Of a DNA stretch of 64,000 nt, positions 1-8,318 are shown in pieces. Source of the DNA: Billgrantia antri (lineage in GTDB: Bacteria; Pseudomonadota; Gammaproteobacteria; Pseudomonadales; Halomonadaceae); contig NZ_JAHYCA010000002.1 of the NCBI RefSeq assembly GCF_019430905.1, positions 372,001 to 436,000 on the forward strand, read 5' to 3'. A program made the translations under genes and the position numbers. Each line of letters opens with the position of its first letter. Position 1 is the stretch's first letter. Below the pieces are notes generated by a model. It searched no databases, was not told the DNA's origin, and saw nothing but the letters and a program-made list of their open reading frames with translations.

Positions 1-28
1 TGCCGGGAGAGGCACCGCCGCCTAGCAG

Positions 29-799
29 TCAAGTGCGATTGATCGAGACGCCGCCATCGGCCAGCATCGCCGTGCCAGTCACGAAGCTGGCATCGTCGGA
101 AACCAAATAGAGCGCCGCCCGGGCGATCTCTTCTGGCGTCGCCATGCGCTTGAGGGCGTGCAGGTTCTCGACGAAGGCCAGGACTTCAGGCCCGGCATCG
201 GGAGCGTTGGTGATGCTGGCCGGGGTGTCGGTGCCTCCCGGCAGCAGGGCGTTGACCCGGATGCCATGGGAACCGAGCTCCGCGGCAAGGCACTTCACCA
301 TGCCCACGATGCCGGCCTTGCTGGCGCCGTAGGCCGCCATGCCAGGCATGCCGGCGGTATGGCCAACGAAGCTCGAGGTGAACAGCAGGCTGCCGCCGCC
401 TCGCTGCAGCAGCGCCGGTATCTGATGTTTGGCACCGAGAAAGGCGCCGTTCAGGTTGGTATGCATGACGTCGTGCCAGTCGCTCGACTGCATGTCCTGC
501 AGCGGCCCCATGGCGCCGACGATGCCGGCATTGTTGAAGGCGATATCGAGCCCTCCGAAGCGCTTCTGGGCCGTGGCGACCAGATGCTGGGCCAGGCGTT
601 CGTCGCATACATCACCGGCGACGACAACGGCAGTGCCACCGTCGCGCGCGATGGCTTCGACCAAGGCATCGAGTTCGTTATGGCGGCGAGCACTCACTAT
701 CACGTTGGCGCCTTCGCTGGTGAATAACCGAGCGGTGGCGTGGCCGATTCCTGAACTGGCCCCGGTGACGATGGCGGTCTTTCCGGCAAGTCGGTTCAT
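29..799 (-). CDS. SDR family NAD(P)-dependent oxidoreductase
   Basis: Classical short-chain dehydrogenase/reductase, 256 residues, cytoplasmic, interconverting alcohol and ketone groups with NAD(P)(H); the substrate cannot be told. The Rossmann glycine motif TGASSGIG lies at residues 12-19, NNAG at 89-92, and the catalytic Ser (about 142/143), Tyr157 and Lys161 in YGASK are present. The ATG at 799 is preferred because GGAG lies 9 bases upstream; an in-frame extension to 895 lacks family similarity. The C-terminal segment with GTAMLADGG is typical of the family. No operon partner is visible downstream within the window. Confidence 0.9.
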   Translation of the reverse strand: MNRLAGKTAIVTGASSGIGHATARLFTSEGANVIVSARRHNELDALVEAIARDGGTAVVVAGDVCDERLAQHLVATAQKRFGGLDIAFNNAGIVGAMGPLQDMQSSDWHDVMHTNLNGAFLGAKHQIPALLQRGGGSLLFTSSFVGHTAGMPGMAAYGASKAGIVGMVKCLAAELGSHGIRVNALLPGGTDTPASITNAPDAGPEVLAFVENLHALKRMATPEEIARAALYLVSDDASFVTGTAMLADGGVSINRT

Positions 800-1075
800 A
801 GCGACATTCTCCATGGGTAGGTATGGGGGAGTTTGCGGTCCCATGCATACCCTGTCGGCATTCGGTCGAGCCCTCACTCCGCTTCTTGCCGTCAAAAAAT
901 TCCGGCAGTTGGATGGTGCTATGCTGCGAAAGGCCGTGAGAATTGCGGTGAGAAGTCGATGAAAATGCTGTGAAGAGACGGGCTCACTTTGAAAGCAAGC
1001 AACGGAGTGTGACGGACGGGCCCGGGGCGCATCCTGAACGGACGGAGAGCGCCGAAACCACAGCGGGAGCCCGCC

Positions 1076-2173
1076 ATGATCGAGACGACCACCGATTCAC
1101 GCGCCACCTTCGACTCCGATGAGGCGAAGTGGGCCGCGGTACTTGCCCGCGATACCGCAGCGGACGACGCTTTCGTCTATGCGGTTCGCACCACCGGCGT
1201 CTACTGCCGCCCGACCTGCCCGTCGCGCCGGCCGCGCCGCGAGAACGCAGAGTTCCATGCCGATGCGGCAGCAGCCGAGCGGGCTGGTTACCGACCGTGC
1301 CAGCGCTGTTGTCCTCAAGAGCCGTCGATGGCCCAGCGGCACGCTCGGAGTGTTGCTAGGGCCTGCCGTCTGATCGAATCAGCTGATGAACTTCCCTCGC
1401 TCGACGAGCTGGCTCAAGCCGCAGGGTTGAGCCGCTTCCACTTTCACCGCGTGTTCAAGTCGGCCACTGGACTCACGCCTAGGGCCTACGCCGCCGCCCG
1501 GCGGGCGGAGCGCGTGCGCGAAGAACTCGTCAGTTGCGAAACGGTCACCGAGGCGATGTACGAAGCGGGCTTCAACTCCAGCGGACGCTTCTACGCCGGC
1601 TCCAATCGCATGCTCGGCATGACGCCGAAGCGTTACCGCTCGGGAGGAGAGGGGATGGAGATTCGCTTTGCCCTGGGAGAATGTTCCTTGGGCACGATTC
1701 TGGTGGCGGCAAGCGTCCAGGGTATTTGCGCCATTTCCCTGGGAAGCGACCCGGAGTCGCTGTTGCAGGAGTTCCAGGACCGTTTCGCCAAGGCCAGCCT
1801 GTTCCCGGGAGGAAAGGACTTCGACGCTTGGGTGGCCCGGGTGGTGGGCTTCGTGGAGGCGCCGGGTACCGGGCTGTCGCTGCCGCTGGACATTCGTGGC
1901 ACCGCCTTTCAGCAACGGGTGTGGCAGGCGCTGACCGAGATTCCGGTGGGAGCCACGATCAGCTATGCGGAGTTGGCGCAGCGGATCGGCTCGCCCAGGT
2001 CGGTGCGTGCCGTGGCCAGGGCCTGTGCCTCCAATACCATCGCGCTGGCCATTCCCTGCCACCGGGTCGTGCGCAGCGATGGGGCGCTTTCCGGGTATCG
2101 CTGGGGTGTGGAGAGAAAGCGCACGCTGCTCGAGCGAGAGGCGGCACGGGAAGTGGCGGAGGCGAACGAGTAG
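1076..2173 (+). CDS. ada: Bifunctional Ada: methylphosphotriester repair/AraC activator and O6-methylguanine-DNA methyltransferase
   Basis: A 365-residue protein that repairs alkylated DNA by suicidal methyl transfer and, once methylated, activates alkylation-response genes. The N-terminal Ada metal site has Cys44, Cys48, Cys75 and Cys78; an AraC-type helix-turn-helix follows at about 90-190; the C-terminal methyltransferase domain carries the acceptor Cys328 in IPCHRV. Length matches Ada (about 350). GGGAG precedes the ATG. It is convergent with the gene at 2274 and separated from it by a hairpin. A second Ada-like protein is at 37280. Confidence 0.95.
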   Translation: MIETTTDSRATFDSDEAKWAAVLARDTAADDAFVYAVRTTGVYCRPTCPSRRPRRENAEFHADAAAAERAGYRPCQRCCPQEPSMAQRHARSVARACRLIESADELPSLDELAQAAGLSRFHFHRVFKSATGLTPRAYAAARRAERVREELVSCETVTEAMYEAGFNSSGRFYAGSNRMLGMTPKRYRSGGEGMEIRFALGECSLGTILVAASVQGICAISLGSDPESLLQEFQDRFAKASLFPGGKDFDAWVARVVGFVEAPGTGLSLPLDIRGTAFQQRVWQALTEIPVGATISYAELAQRIGSPRSVRAVARACASNTIALAIPCHRVVRSDGALSGYRWGVERKRTLLEREAAREVAEANE

Positions 2174-2240
2174 AGCATCGATATGTCGGGCACGGTCGCG
2201 AGGCAGGTATTGGAGCAGGGCGCCCAGAGCCCAACCCGGT

Positions 2241-2259
2241 GGCCCGCCAACGGCGGGCC
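2241..2259. terminator. Hairpin between convergent genes
   Basis: GGCCCGCC and GGCGGGCC form a perfect 8-bp stem with a 3-base AAC loop between the ends of ada and the convergent oxidoreductase gene; flanking ACCC and GGGT can extend pairing. No clear T-run follows, so it may block or merely stabilise transcripts from either side. Confidence 0.5.
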
Positions 2260-2273
2260 GGGTGGGATGCGGT

Positions 2274-2912
2274 TCAGTAGGCGACGCTGAAGCGCTGATT
2301 GGGATGACGGGGCTCTTCGAGCTCGTCGAGCATGGCCACGGCGTAGTCCTGCACCGAGATGCGGCTAATGCCCTCGGCATCGCTGAGCAGGCTGTCGCCG
2401 CCCAGGCGGAACTTGCCGGTGCGCTCACCAGGGAAAATCTCGGCGGCCGGTGAAAGCAGGGTCCAGGCCTGCTCCTGCTGGGAGCGTAGCCGCTCCAGGG
2501 CGGTCTTGGCGCCCTCGGCGGTGGCGCGGTATTCGGCCGGGAAGCCGGGGCTGTCGAGCAGCAGCTGGCCGGGGGCGATCTCCAGGGAGGCGGCGCCGCC
2601 GACCACCAGCAGGCGCGGCACGCCGGCGGCGCGAGTGGCGGCGAGGATGGCGTCGAAGCCGGCCACGTAGTAGCCGTAGACATCTTTCTGGGCATGCCCG
2701 CTGAAGGCGCTGAGTACCACGTCCGCGCCGCGCAGCTGCTCGGTCAGGGCGGCGCTGTTAAGGACGTCGCTCTTCTCCACGCTGAGGCCGTCGCGGGGGG
2801 CGAGACGTTCCGGACGAGTGACTAGGGCCTTTACCTGATGGCCCCGGGCAAGCGCCTCGTCGAGCAACGCCGAGCCGATGAAACCGCTGGCGCCGATCAA
2901 TGCAATCTTCAT
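2274..2912 (-). CDS. NAD(P)-binding oxidoreductase (NmrA/atypical SDR, YwnB-like)
   Basis: A 212-residue Rossmann-fold protein beginning MKIALIGASGFIGSALL, with the G7xxG10xxG13 dinucleotide motif of NAD(H)-binding epimerase-like proteins. It lacks the YxxxK pair of classical SDRs, as is usual for the NmrA-like class. The function is probably redox sensing or flavin/quinone-type reduction, and the substrate is unknown. It is divergent from the LysR gene at 3027, so that regulator is the likely controller. Confidence 0.8.
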   Translation of the reverse strand: MKIALIGASGFIGSALLDEALARGHQVKALVTRPERLAPRDGLSVEKSDVLNSAALTEQLRGADVVLSAFSGHAQKDVYGYYVAGFDAILAATRAAGVPRLLVVGGAASLEIAPGQLLLDSPGFPAEYRATAEGAKTALERLRSQQEQAWTLLSPAAEIFPGERTGKFRLGGDSLLSDAEGISRISVQDYAVAMLDELEEPRHPNQRFSVAY

Positions 2913-3026
2913 GTCATGTCTCCATGTTCAGGGGAAGTGATGGCATTGTCAGCTGGCAAATTGATTTGAAAAACATGCGAAGTGGTAATTTACTGTTTTT
3001 CATTTCATGACAATGAGACGGCCAAC

Positions 3027-3923
3027 ATGTCCGCACCGAGAGAACGCGACCTCACTGGTTTGCCGATCTTCATTGCACTGGTGGAAGCAGGCAGTTTCAC
3101 CGCGGCGGCGGAGCGGCTGGGCTGCACCAAGACCCGGGTCAGCCTGCAGATCCGCCAGTTGGAGGAGCGTCTGGGAGCGACGCTGTTCCAGCGTACCACG
3201 CGCAGGGTTCAGCCGACCCAGGCCGGGGAAACGCTCTACCGTGAGTGCCGGCCGCTGCTGACGGGATTGCAGGAAGCGCTGGCGATGGCAGAGGGAGATG
3301 GCCGCCAGCTACGCGGCGAACTGCGCCTTACCGGGCCCGAGGACTATGCCGCCAGGGTGCTGGGGCCGGCGGTGGTCGAGTTTGGGCAGCAGCATCCGGC
3401 GTTGCGAATCGAGTTGCGCAGCGGGGATCGAATCAGTGACATGCTGGAGGAGGGCATCGACCTGGCGTTTCGTCTGGGCTGGCTGAAGGATTCCACGCTG
3501 CGCGCGCGGCGCCTGGGGGAGTTTCGGCAATATCTGGTGGCTTCGCCGGCCTACCTGGCCCGGCACGGCACGCCAGAACATCCCGAGGCGCTTGCCGAGC
3601 ATGCCTGGGTGGCCTTCACTCCACTAGCCGCTCCCCTGACCTGGACTTTTCAGCGCGGCGAGGAGAGCTGCCGGGTGCAGATGCGGGCACGGCTTGCAGC
3701 CAACTCCACCGCAGCGCTGAATGCCCTGCTGACGGCCGGTGGCGGTCTCTCGGTAATGGCCGACGTCACCGCGGAAGCGGAGATGCGTGCAGGGAGGCTG
3801 GTTCAGGTGCTGCAGGAGTGGACGCTGCCCACTGGCGGCGTGTATGCCGTCTATCCTCCGGGGCGCCATCTGCCCGCGCGGGTACGGGCCTTCATGGAGT
3901 TCTTCCAGAGCTGGACTGCCTGA
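3027..3923 (+). CDS. LysR family transcriptional regulator
   Basis: A 298-residue LysR protein: winged HTH in residues 1-65 (FTAAAERLGCTKTRVSLQI) and a periplasmic-binding-like effector domain from about 90. The ATG at 3027 is preferred over one at 2982, since the family motif starts directly after it and GAGACGG lies upstream. It is divergent from the NAD(P)-binding protein gene, and the shared AT-rich interval contains a TTG-N8-CAA dyad (about 2946-2959) of the T-N11-A type that LysR proteins bind. The effector is unknown. Confidence 0.9.
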   Translation: MSAPRERDLTGLPIFIALVEAGSFTAAAERLGCTKTRVSLQIRQLEERLGATLFQRTTRRVQPTQAGETLYRECRPLLTGLQEALAMAEGDGRQLRGELRLTGPEDYAARVLGPAVVEFGQQHPALRIELRSGDRISDMLEEGIDLAFRLGWLKDSTLRARRLGEFRQYLVASPAYLARHGTPEHPEALAEHAWVAFTPLAAPLTWTFQRGEESCRVQMRARLAANSTAALNALLTAGGGLSVMADVTAEAEMRAGRLVQVLQEWTLPTGGVYAVYPPGRHLPARVRAFMEFFQSWTA

Positions 3924-4295
3924 ATGACCAGCTCTGGCATGATCTGCTCGCCCATGGGAGGAAATGCTAATGTCGCATATCAGGACCAGATCAAGCTCCC
4001 CGGAACAGGAGATACCCTCGTGCCTGATACGCGCATCGATAGCCCGCTTACCCTGCATCTAGGGAGAGAGGAACTGGTGATCCGGCGACGCTACGAGACG
4101 CTCAGCATCACCAATGACTTCCTGATCGCCATTTGGTTTCTGCTCGGCAGCATCCTGTTTCTCTATCCCAGCATGGAAAAAGCTGCCGCCTGGCTATTCA
4201 TCATCGGCAGTTTTCAGTTCCTGATTCGTCCCACCATCCGCCTGGTCAGCCACTTCCATCTTCAGCGAGTGCCGCCGAATCATTGGGAGAGTTGA
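3924..4295 (+). CDS. YrhK-like small membrane protein
   Basis: A 123-residue protein whose core (EELVIRRRYETLSITNDF followed by two hydrophobic helices, about residues 50-110) matches the YrhK domain as I recall it. Two membrane spans are visible, FLIAIWFLLGSILFLY and AAAWLFIIGSFQFLI. The ATG directly abuts the TGA of the upstream LysR gene, so translational coupling is possible. The true start may be the GTG at 4021, close to the conserved part. The biochemical role is unknown. Confidence 0.75.
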   Translation: MTSSGMICSPMGGNANVAYQDQIKLPGTGDTLVPDTRIDSPLTLHLGREELVIRRRYETLSITNDFLIAIWFLLGSILFLYPSMEKAAAWLFIIGSFQFLIRPTIRLVSHFHLQRVPPNHWES

Positions 4296-4420
4296 GGCAC
4301 CTTCGGCAAGCTTAGCCAGCTTCGCCATGTGCACCCGCGGGCGTTCGTCATTGGCGCCATCGGGCAAGACCGGCATTTACCGACCCGGCGGTGTCATTGC
4401 TGCGCCATCGTAGGGGGAGG

Positions 4421-4975
4421 TCACGGAAGCGTGTTGTCGGCTTCGACCACGGCGCGCTCCGTTTCCAGCACCTCGGTGATTCCCGCTTGCGGGGTGCGCT
4501 CGAGAAAGGTCGATAGCACCACGTAGCTGCGCGTGGCCTTGACGCTCGGCAGGGCATAGAGCCGGGCGAGCAGCCCTTCCAGGGCGCGGCTACTGGCACA
4601 GCGCACCTTGAGCAGCATGCAGGTGTCGCCGGCCACGGAGTGGATCTCCTCGACTTCGGGCAGCGCCGAGAGCGCCAGCAGTTCCTGGGTCTTGCCCCAG
4701 CCGGTGGAGTCGACGTGAACGAAGGCCAGGAAGGGCTTGCCCGTGGCGGGGCCATCCAACATCGCCACCGTGCCGCGAATACGCCCCGTGGCGCGCAGCC
4801 GTTTCACCCTCTCGTGCACGGCCGGGGCCGAAAGCCCCACCCGGCTGCCCAGATCGGCATAGCTGAGCCCGGCATCCCGGGCCAGTTCGCCTAATATTTT
4901 TCGGTCGAAGGTATCCAGAGGGCGTGCCTCCTGGCCCTTGTCCCGAACCATTTCTGTATTTTTCAAGTTCGGCAT
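4421..4975 (-). CDS. Lrp/AsnC family transcriptional regulator
   Basis: A 184-residue Lrp-type regulator. The N-terminal HTH (DRKILGELARDAGLSYADLG, about residues 24-70) is followed by the RAM/AsnC ligand-binding domain (HSVAGDTCMLLKVR region). It is a little longer than the usual 150-165 residues owing to N- and C-terminal extensions. GGAG lies 11 bases before the ATG. It is divergent from the MFS exporter gene at 5011, a common pairing in which the Lrp protein senses an amino acid and controls its efflux; that link is inference. Confidence 0.9.
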   Translation of the reverse strand: MPNLKNTEMVRDKGQEARPLDTFDRKILGELARDAGLSYADLGSRVGLSAPAVHERVKRLRATGRIRGTVAMLDGPATGKPFLAFVHVDSTGWGKTQELLALSALPEVEEIHSVAGDTCMLLKVRCASSRALEGLLARLYALPSVKATRSYVVLSTFLERTPQAGITEVLETERAVVEADNTLP

Positions 4976-5010
4976 TTTATCGATTGCTCCGAATGAGGTT
5001 CCTTTCTTGA

Positions 5011-6198
5011 ATGGTAGTGTCGAATCTCATCTGGAGCCATTCCGTGATCACTCGTCGTCTTCTTCTATTGACCGCTGCCATTGCCGTGATTGGCGCCAAT
5101 TCGCTGACGCTGAGCCCTATCGCAGCTTCCGTGGCGGTGGCGTTCCCCGGCCGCAGCGCTGCCGATGTGATGACGGCCGCAGCCTTCTATGGCCTGGCCA
5201 CGGCAGCCAGTGCGCTGCTGTTGGCGGCGGTGGCCGATCGCATCGGGGCCGAGCGTGCGCTGGTGCGAGCGTTATGGGTACTTTGCGTGTCGCTGGGTCT
5301 TGCCGCACTCGCCCCCGCGCTCTGGGTTTTGATCGCTGCCCAGGCGTTGGCCGGGGTGGCGGCCGGCATGGCGCTGCCGGCCATATATACCCTTACCGCC
5401 CAAGTGGCGGCAAAGGGGCGTGAGAGCGAGACCCTGAGTTTCGTGCTGACGGGCTGGACGCTGAGCTTGGTGGTCGGGGTTGGCCTTGCGGCGCTGCTGA
5501 CCGATCTGCTGCACTGGCGTGCCGTTTTCGTTGTGCTGGCGCTGTCGGCACTTGCCCTGGCGTTCGGCGTGGCCCGCTGTGGGGAGTGGGGCAGCGTGGT
5601 GCGTTCCGGAGCGCCCACATCACCGCTGACGGCACTGCGTGTGCCCGGTGTCCCAGTCGTGCTGGTCAACGTGGCTGCCTACATGACCGCCTTCTACGGC
5701 CTCTACACGTACCTTGGCCCGTATCTCGGTGAGGTGATGCAATTCCCCGTCAGCTTCTCCGGGCTGGCCATCGCCGTCTATGGTGTCGGCTTCGGCGTGG
5801 CCGCCCCGCTGGGGCGCTGGGTCGATCGTCACGAGACGGGCACGGTGGCGTGTTTGGTCTTTGCCGGTCTGATCGTGGTCTATCTCGGCCTGGCGGCGGT
5901 AGCGGCGCTGCCCTTGCTTCTGCTTGTGCTGTGCCTGGGCTGGGGCGTGGGCAATCACCTTGGCCTGAACCTGCTGCTGCGCCGTCTGGGTGAGCTCGAT
6001 TCTGCCCAACGCGGTGCCATCATGGGCTTGTATAGCGCCATCACGTATCTCTGTGTTTTCGCCGGCGCGCTGCTCTACCGACCGATCTTCGCGCACCACG
6101 GCTTTGCCGCTTGCGCCTGGGCCTCGGCGATGCTGGTTCTGCCGGCCCTGGGCTGGGCGTTGGGGCAGTGGCGCAGGAAGCAGACGGCATTGGAGTAG
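5011..6198 (+). CDS. MFS transporter
   Basis: A 395-residue, 12-span major facilitator protein of the drug:H+ antiporter/sugar efflux style. The DRIGAERALVRAL stretch after span 2 is the MFS motif-A region. It is divergent from the Lrp regulator at 4421, suggesting amino-acid or metabolite export under Lrp control. The upstream Shine-Dalgarno is weak; a GTG at 5044 could be the true start. A 15-bp perfect inverted repeat follows. Confidence 0.88.
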   Translation: MVVSNLIWSHSVITRRLLLLTAAIAVIGANSLTLSPIAASVAVAFPGRSAADVMTAAAFYGLATAASALLLAAVADRIGAERALVRALWVLCVSLGLAALAPALWVLIAAQALAGVAAGMALPAIYTLTAQVAAKGRESETLSFVLTGWTLSLVVGVGLAALLTDLLHWRAVFVVLALSALALAFGVARCGEWGSVVRSGAPTSPLTALRVPGVPVVLVNVAAYMTAFYGLYTYLGPYLGEVMQFPVSFSGLAIAVYGVGFGVAAPLGRWVDRHETGTVACLVFAGLIVVYLGLAAVAALPLLLLVLCLGWGVGNHLGLNLLLRRLGELDSAQRGAIMGLYSAITYLCVFAGALLYRPIFAHHGFAACAWASAMLVLPALGWALGQWRRKQTALE

Positions 6199-6212
6199 CG
6201 TTTGAGGACAAA

Positions 6213-6247
6213 GAACGAACCGCCGCTTCATGAGCGGCGGTTCGTTC
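6213..6247. terminator. Bidirectional terminator hairpin
   Basis: A perfect 15-bp inverted repeat (arms 6213-6227 and 6233-6247) with a 5-base loop TCATG sits between the convergent MFS and tctA genes. The stem is GC-rich at the loop end. T-runs are short on both strands, but position and symmetry make it a strong candidate terminator for both genes. Confidence 0.75.
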
Positions 6248-6260
6248 GTGAGCAGCCCCT

Positions 6261-8231
6261 TCAGCCGAACAGCAGTGGATCGACCAAGCCACTCGGGTAG
6301 GTCAAGGTCAGCAGTTTCGCCATGCTGATCAGGAAGACCGTCACTCCGGCAGCCATGGTGAGGGTCACCCAGGGCTTGAGACGTGCGATGAGCATCAGGA
6401 AGGCCAAACAGAACAGCGTTGCGGTAGTAATGAGGCCGAACATCAGAGTCGCGCCAACCAGGGCGAAGAAACCTGACAACCAGACGGCTTGCTGAAGCAG
6501 AGGCTGGTGTTGCCAGATTGGCTTGCGGACCAGGCTGCGCACAATTTCCAGCAAACAGGCGATGCCCATGATCGCCAGCGCCAGGCGGGGCATGAGGCCG
6601 CCGAGCAGGCTGAGATCGGCAAGATGGAACCAACCAAAGATAGCCATGCTCAGCAGAGCGGCAAAGATCACCAAGTCGATGCCACCGATGCTGATAGGCC
6701 TGCTGCCAGCCGCAGGGGCTGCTTCGGCACCAGTCGCAGGCGCTTGCTCGGTATCGGTCGACCGGAGCTTGCGCCACAGCTGCCGAAACATGGGCAAGAG
6801 CAGGGCGGCGAGAATCATGGCGCCGATGATCAGCACACCCGGGCGCATGAAAGCAGCGCTACCCTGGAACTGCACGGCCTGATAGAAGTATGTTTCAGCG
6901 CCAGGGGCCAGCACGAAGCCGATCAGGAAAGCGGGACGTGACCAGCCGGCCTGCTTGAACAGCACGCCGAGGACTCCGGTCGCGCCGAGGGCCAGCAGGT
7001 CTCCCGGGGAGCGTGTGGCCTGGAAGGCCGCGAACATGATCAGCACCGTGATCAGGGGAGCCAGGATGACGAAGGGCACGCGGGTCAGGCTGGCGACCGG
7101 GCGGGCCAGGCCCAGGCAAAGCGCCGCACCGATGATGTTGGCCAGGGCCAGCGACCAGATGATGGTGTAGGTCAGGTCGAGATTGGTCTCGATCATGCTG
7201 ACGCCGGGCTGCAGGCCGAGCAGCAGCAGGCCACCGAGGAAGACGGCGGCGGTGCCCGAGCCGGGCACGCCGAACAGCAAGGTGGGCACCATGGCGCCAC
7301 AGGCGCAGGCATTGTTGGCGGATTCCGGTGCGATGACGCCGCGAATGTCGCCCTGGCCAAACTGGGACTTGTCCTTGGCACTCTGTACGGCATGGCCATA
7401 GGTCATCCAATCCACCACCGAGCCGGCGAGCCCGGGAATCGTGCCCAGCAGGCTGCCGATGCCTGCGCAGCGCGCCACGAGTCCACGATTCTTGCCGACA
7501 TCCTGGACGCCTTGCCGCCAGCCCTTGCCGAGCCGGGCGGGCTCTCCGGCGATGGCGCCGCGCTTGACCAGCAGATCGATGATCTCGGGCAGCGCGAAAA
7601 TGCCCAGGCCGATGACCACCAGCGGTATGCCGTCGTAGAGATAGTCGATCTCGAAATTGAGACGGAACTCCCCGGTGGCGGGTGCCATGCCGATGGTGCC
7701 GACCAGCAGGCCCAGGCCGCAGGCAGCGACTCCCTTGAGCAGGTCGCGTCCGGAGAGTACCGCCACCATCGACAGCCCGAGCAGGGTCAGCATGAAAAGC
7801 TCGGAGGAGGAGAACGACAGCACCACCGGCCGGGCGATCAGTATGAACCCCGTCAGCACGGCGGCGCCGATCAGGCCGCCGATCATCGAGGCAAGGAAGG
7901 CACTGGACAGGGCCCGTGCGGCCTGGCCGCGCTTGGCCAGGGAGAAGCCGTCGATGACGGTGGCCTGGGAGGCGCTGGAGCCGGGAATGCCCAGCAGCAC
8001 CGAGGCGAAGGTATCGCCGGTGGGGATCACGGCGACCAGGCCCATCAGCATGCCGAGGGCGATGCTCGGTTCCATGCCATAGAGGAAGGGCAGCAGCAAC
8101 GCCATCCCTGCGATGCCACCGAGGCCGGGAATGATCCCGACCACCAGACCGACCAGCACGCCAACGACCATGTAGAGCAGGTGGTGCAGGGTGAACAGCT
8201 GCCCCAGGCTGGAAAGAAGGATATCGAACAT
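6261..8231 (-). CDS. Tripartite tricarboxylate transporter permease, TctA-TctB fusion
   Basis: A 656-residue inner-membrane protein. The first about 500 residues are the large TctA permease (opening with GLVVGIIPGLGGIAGMALL; later GVPGSGTAAVFLGGLLLLGL). After a linker rich in Ala/Pro/Gly, four further helices form a small TctB-like subunit. TTT systems normally encode these separately, so here they are fused. The start at 8231 (MFDILLSS, after GAGAG) is preferred to the upstream ATG at 8315. It lies downstream of the binding-protein gene in the same operon and imports a di- or tricarboxylate. Confidence 0.9.
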   Translation of the reverse strand: MFDILLSSLGQLFTLHHLLYMVVGVLVGLVVGIIPGLGGIAGMALLLPFLYGMEPSIALGMLMGLVAVIPTGDTFASVLLGIPGSSASQATVIDGFSLAKRGQAARALSSAFLASMIGGLIGAAVLTGFILIARPVVLSFSSSELFMLTLLGLSMVAVLSGRDLLKGVAACGLGLLVGTIGMAPATGEFRLNFEIDYLYDGIPLVVIGLGIFALPEIIDLLVKRGAIAGEPARLGKGWRQGVQDVGKNRGLVARCAGIGSLLGTIPGLAGSVVDWMTYGHAVQSAKDKSQFGQGDIRGVIAPESANNACACGAMVPTLLFGVPGSGTAAVFLGGLLLLGLQPGVSMIETNLDLTYTIIWSLALANIIGAALCLGLARPVASLTRVPFVILAPLITVLIMFAAFQATRSPGDLLALGATGVLGVLFKQAGWSRPAFLIGFVLAPGAETYFYQAVQFQGSAAFMRPGVLIIGAMILAALLLPMFRQLWRKLRSTDTEQAPATGAEAAPAAGSRPISIGGIDLVIFAALLSMAIFGWFHLADLSLLGGLMPRLALAIMGIACLLEIVRSLVRKPIWQHQPLLQQAVWLSGFFALVGATLMFGLITTATLFCLAFLMLIARLKPWVTLTMAAGVTVFLISMAKLLTLTYPSGLVDPLLFG

Positions 8232-8267
8232 GGAATTGGCTCTCGTGTTATTCGATGAGGGGAGCCC

Positions 8268-8307
8268 GGGCACTGGCTCTGAACCCTGGGGCCAAGGGCC
8301 AATGCCC
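8268..8307 (-). promoter_or_regulatory. Intercistronic hairpin between tctC and tctA
   Basis: GGGCACTGGC (8268-8277) and GCCAATGCCC (8298-8307) pair with a single wobble, giving a stem-loop in the tctC-tctA gap. Such hairpins after a binding-protein gene commonly protect its mRNA and reduce permease expression; that role is inferred. Confidence 0.45.
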
Positions 8308-8318
8308 GATGTCACGCA

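Noticed and set aside
1379-2695. Minus-strand 438-codon frame across ada and the oxidoreductase
   Set aside because: Pro/Arg/Ser-rich shadow crossing two genes on different strands.
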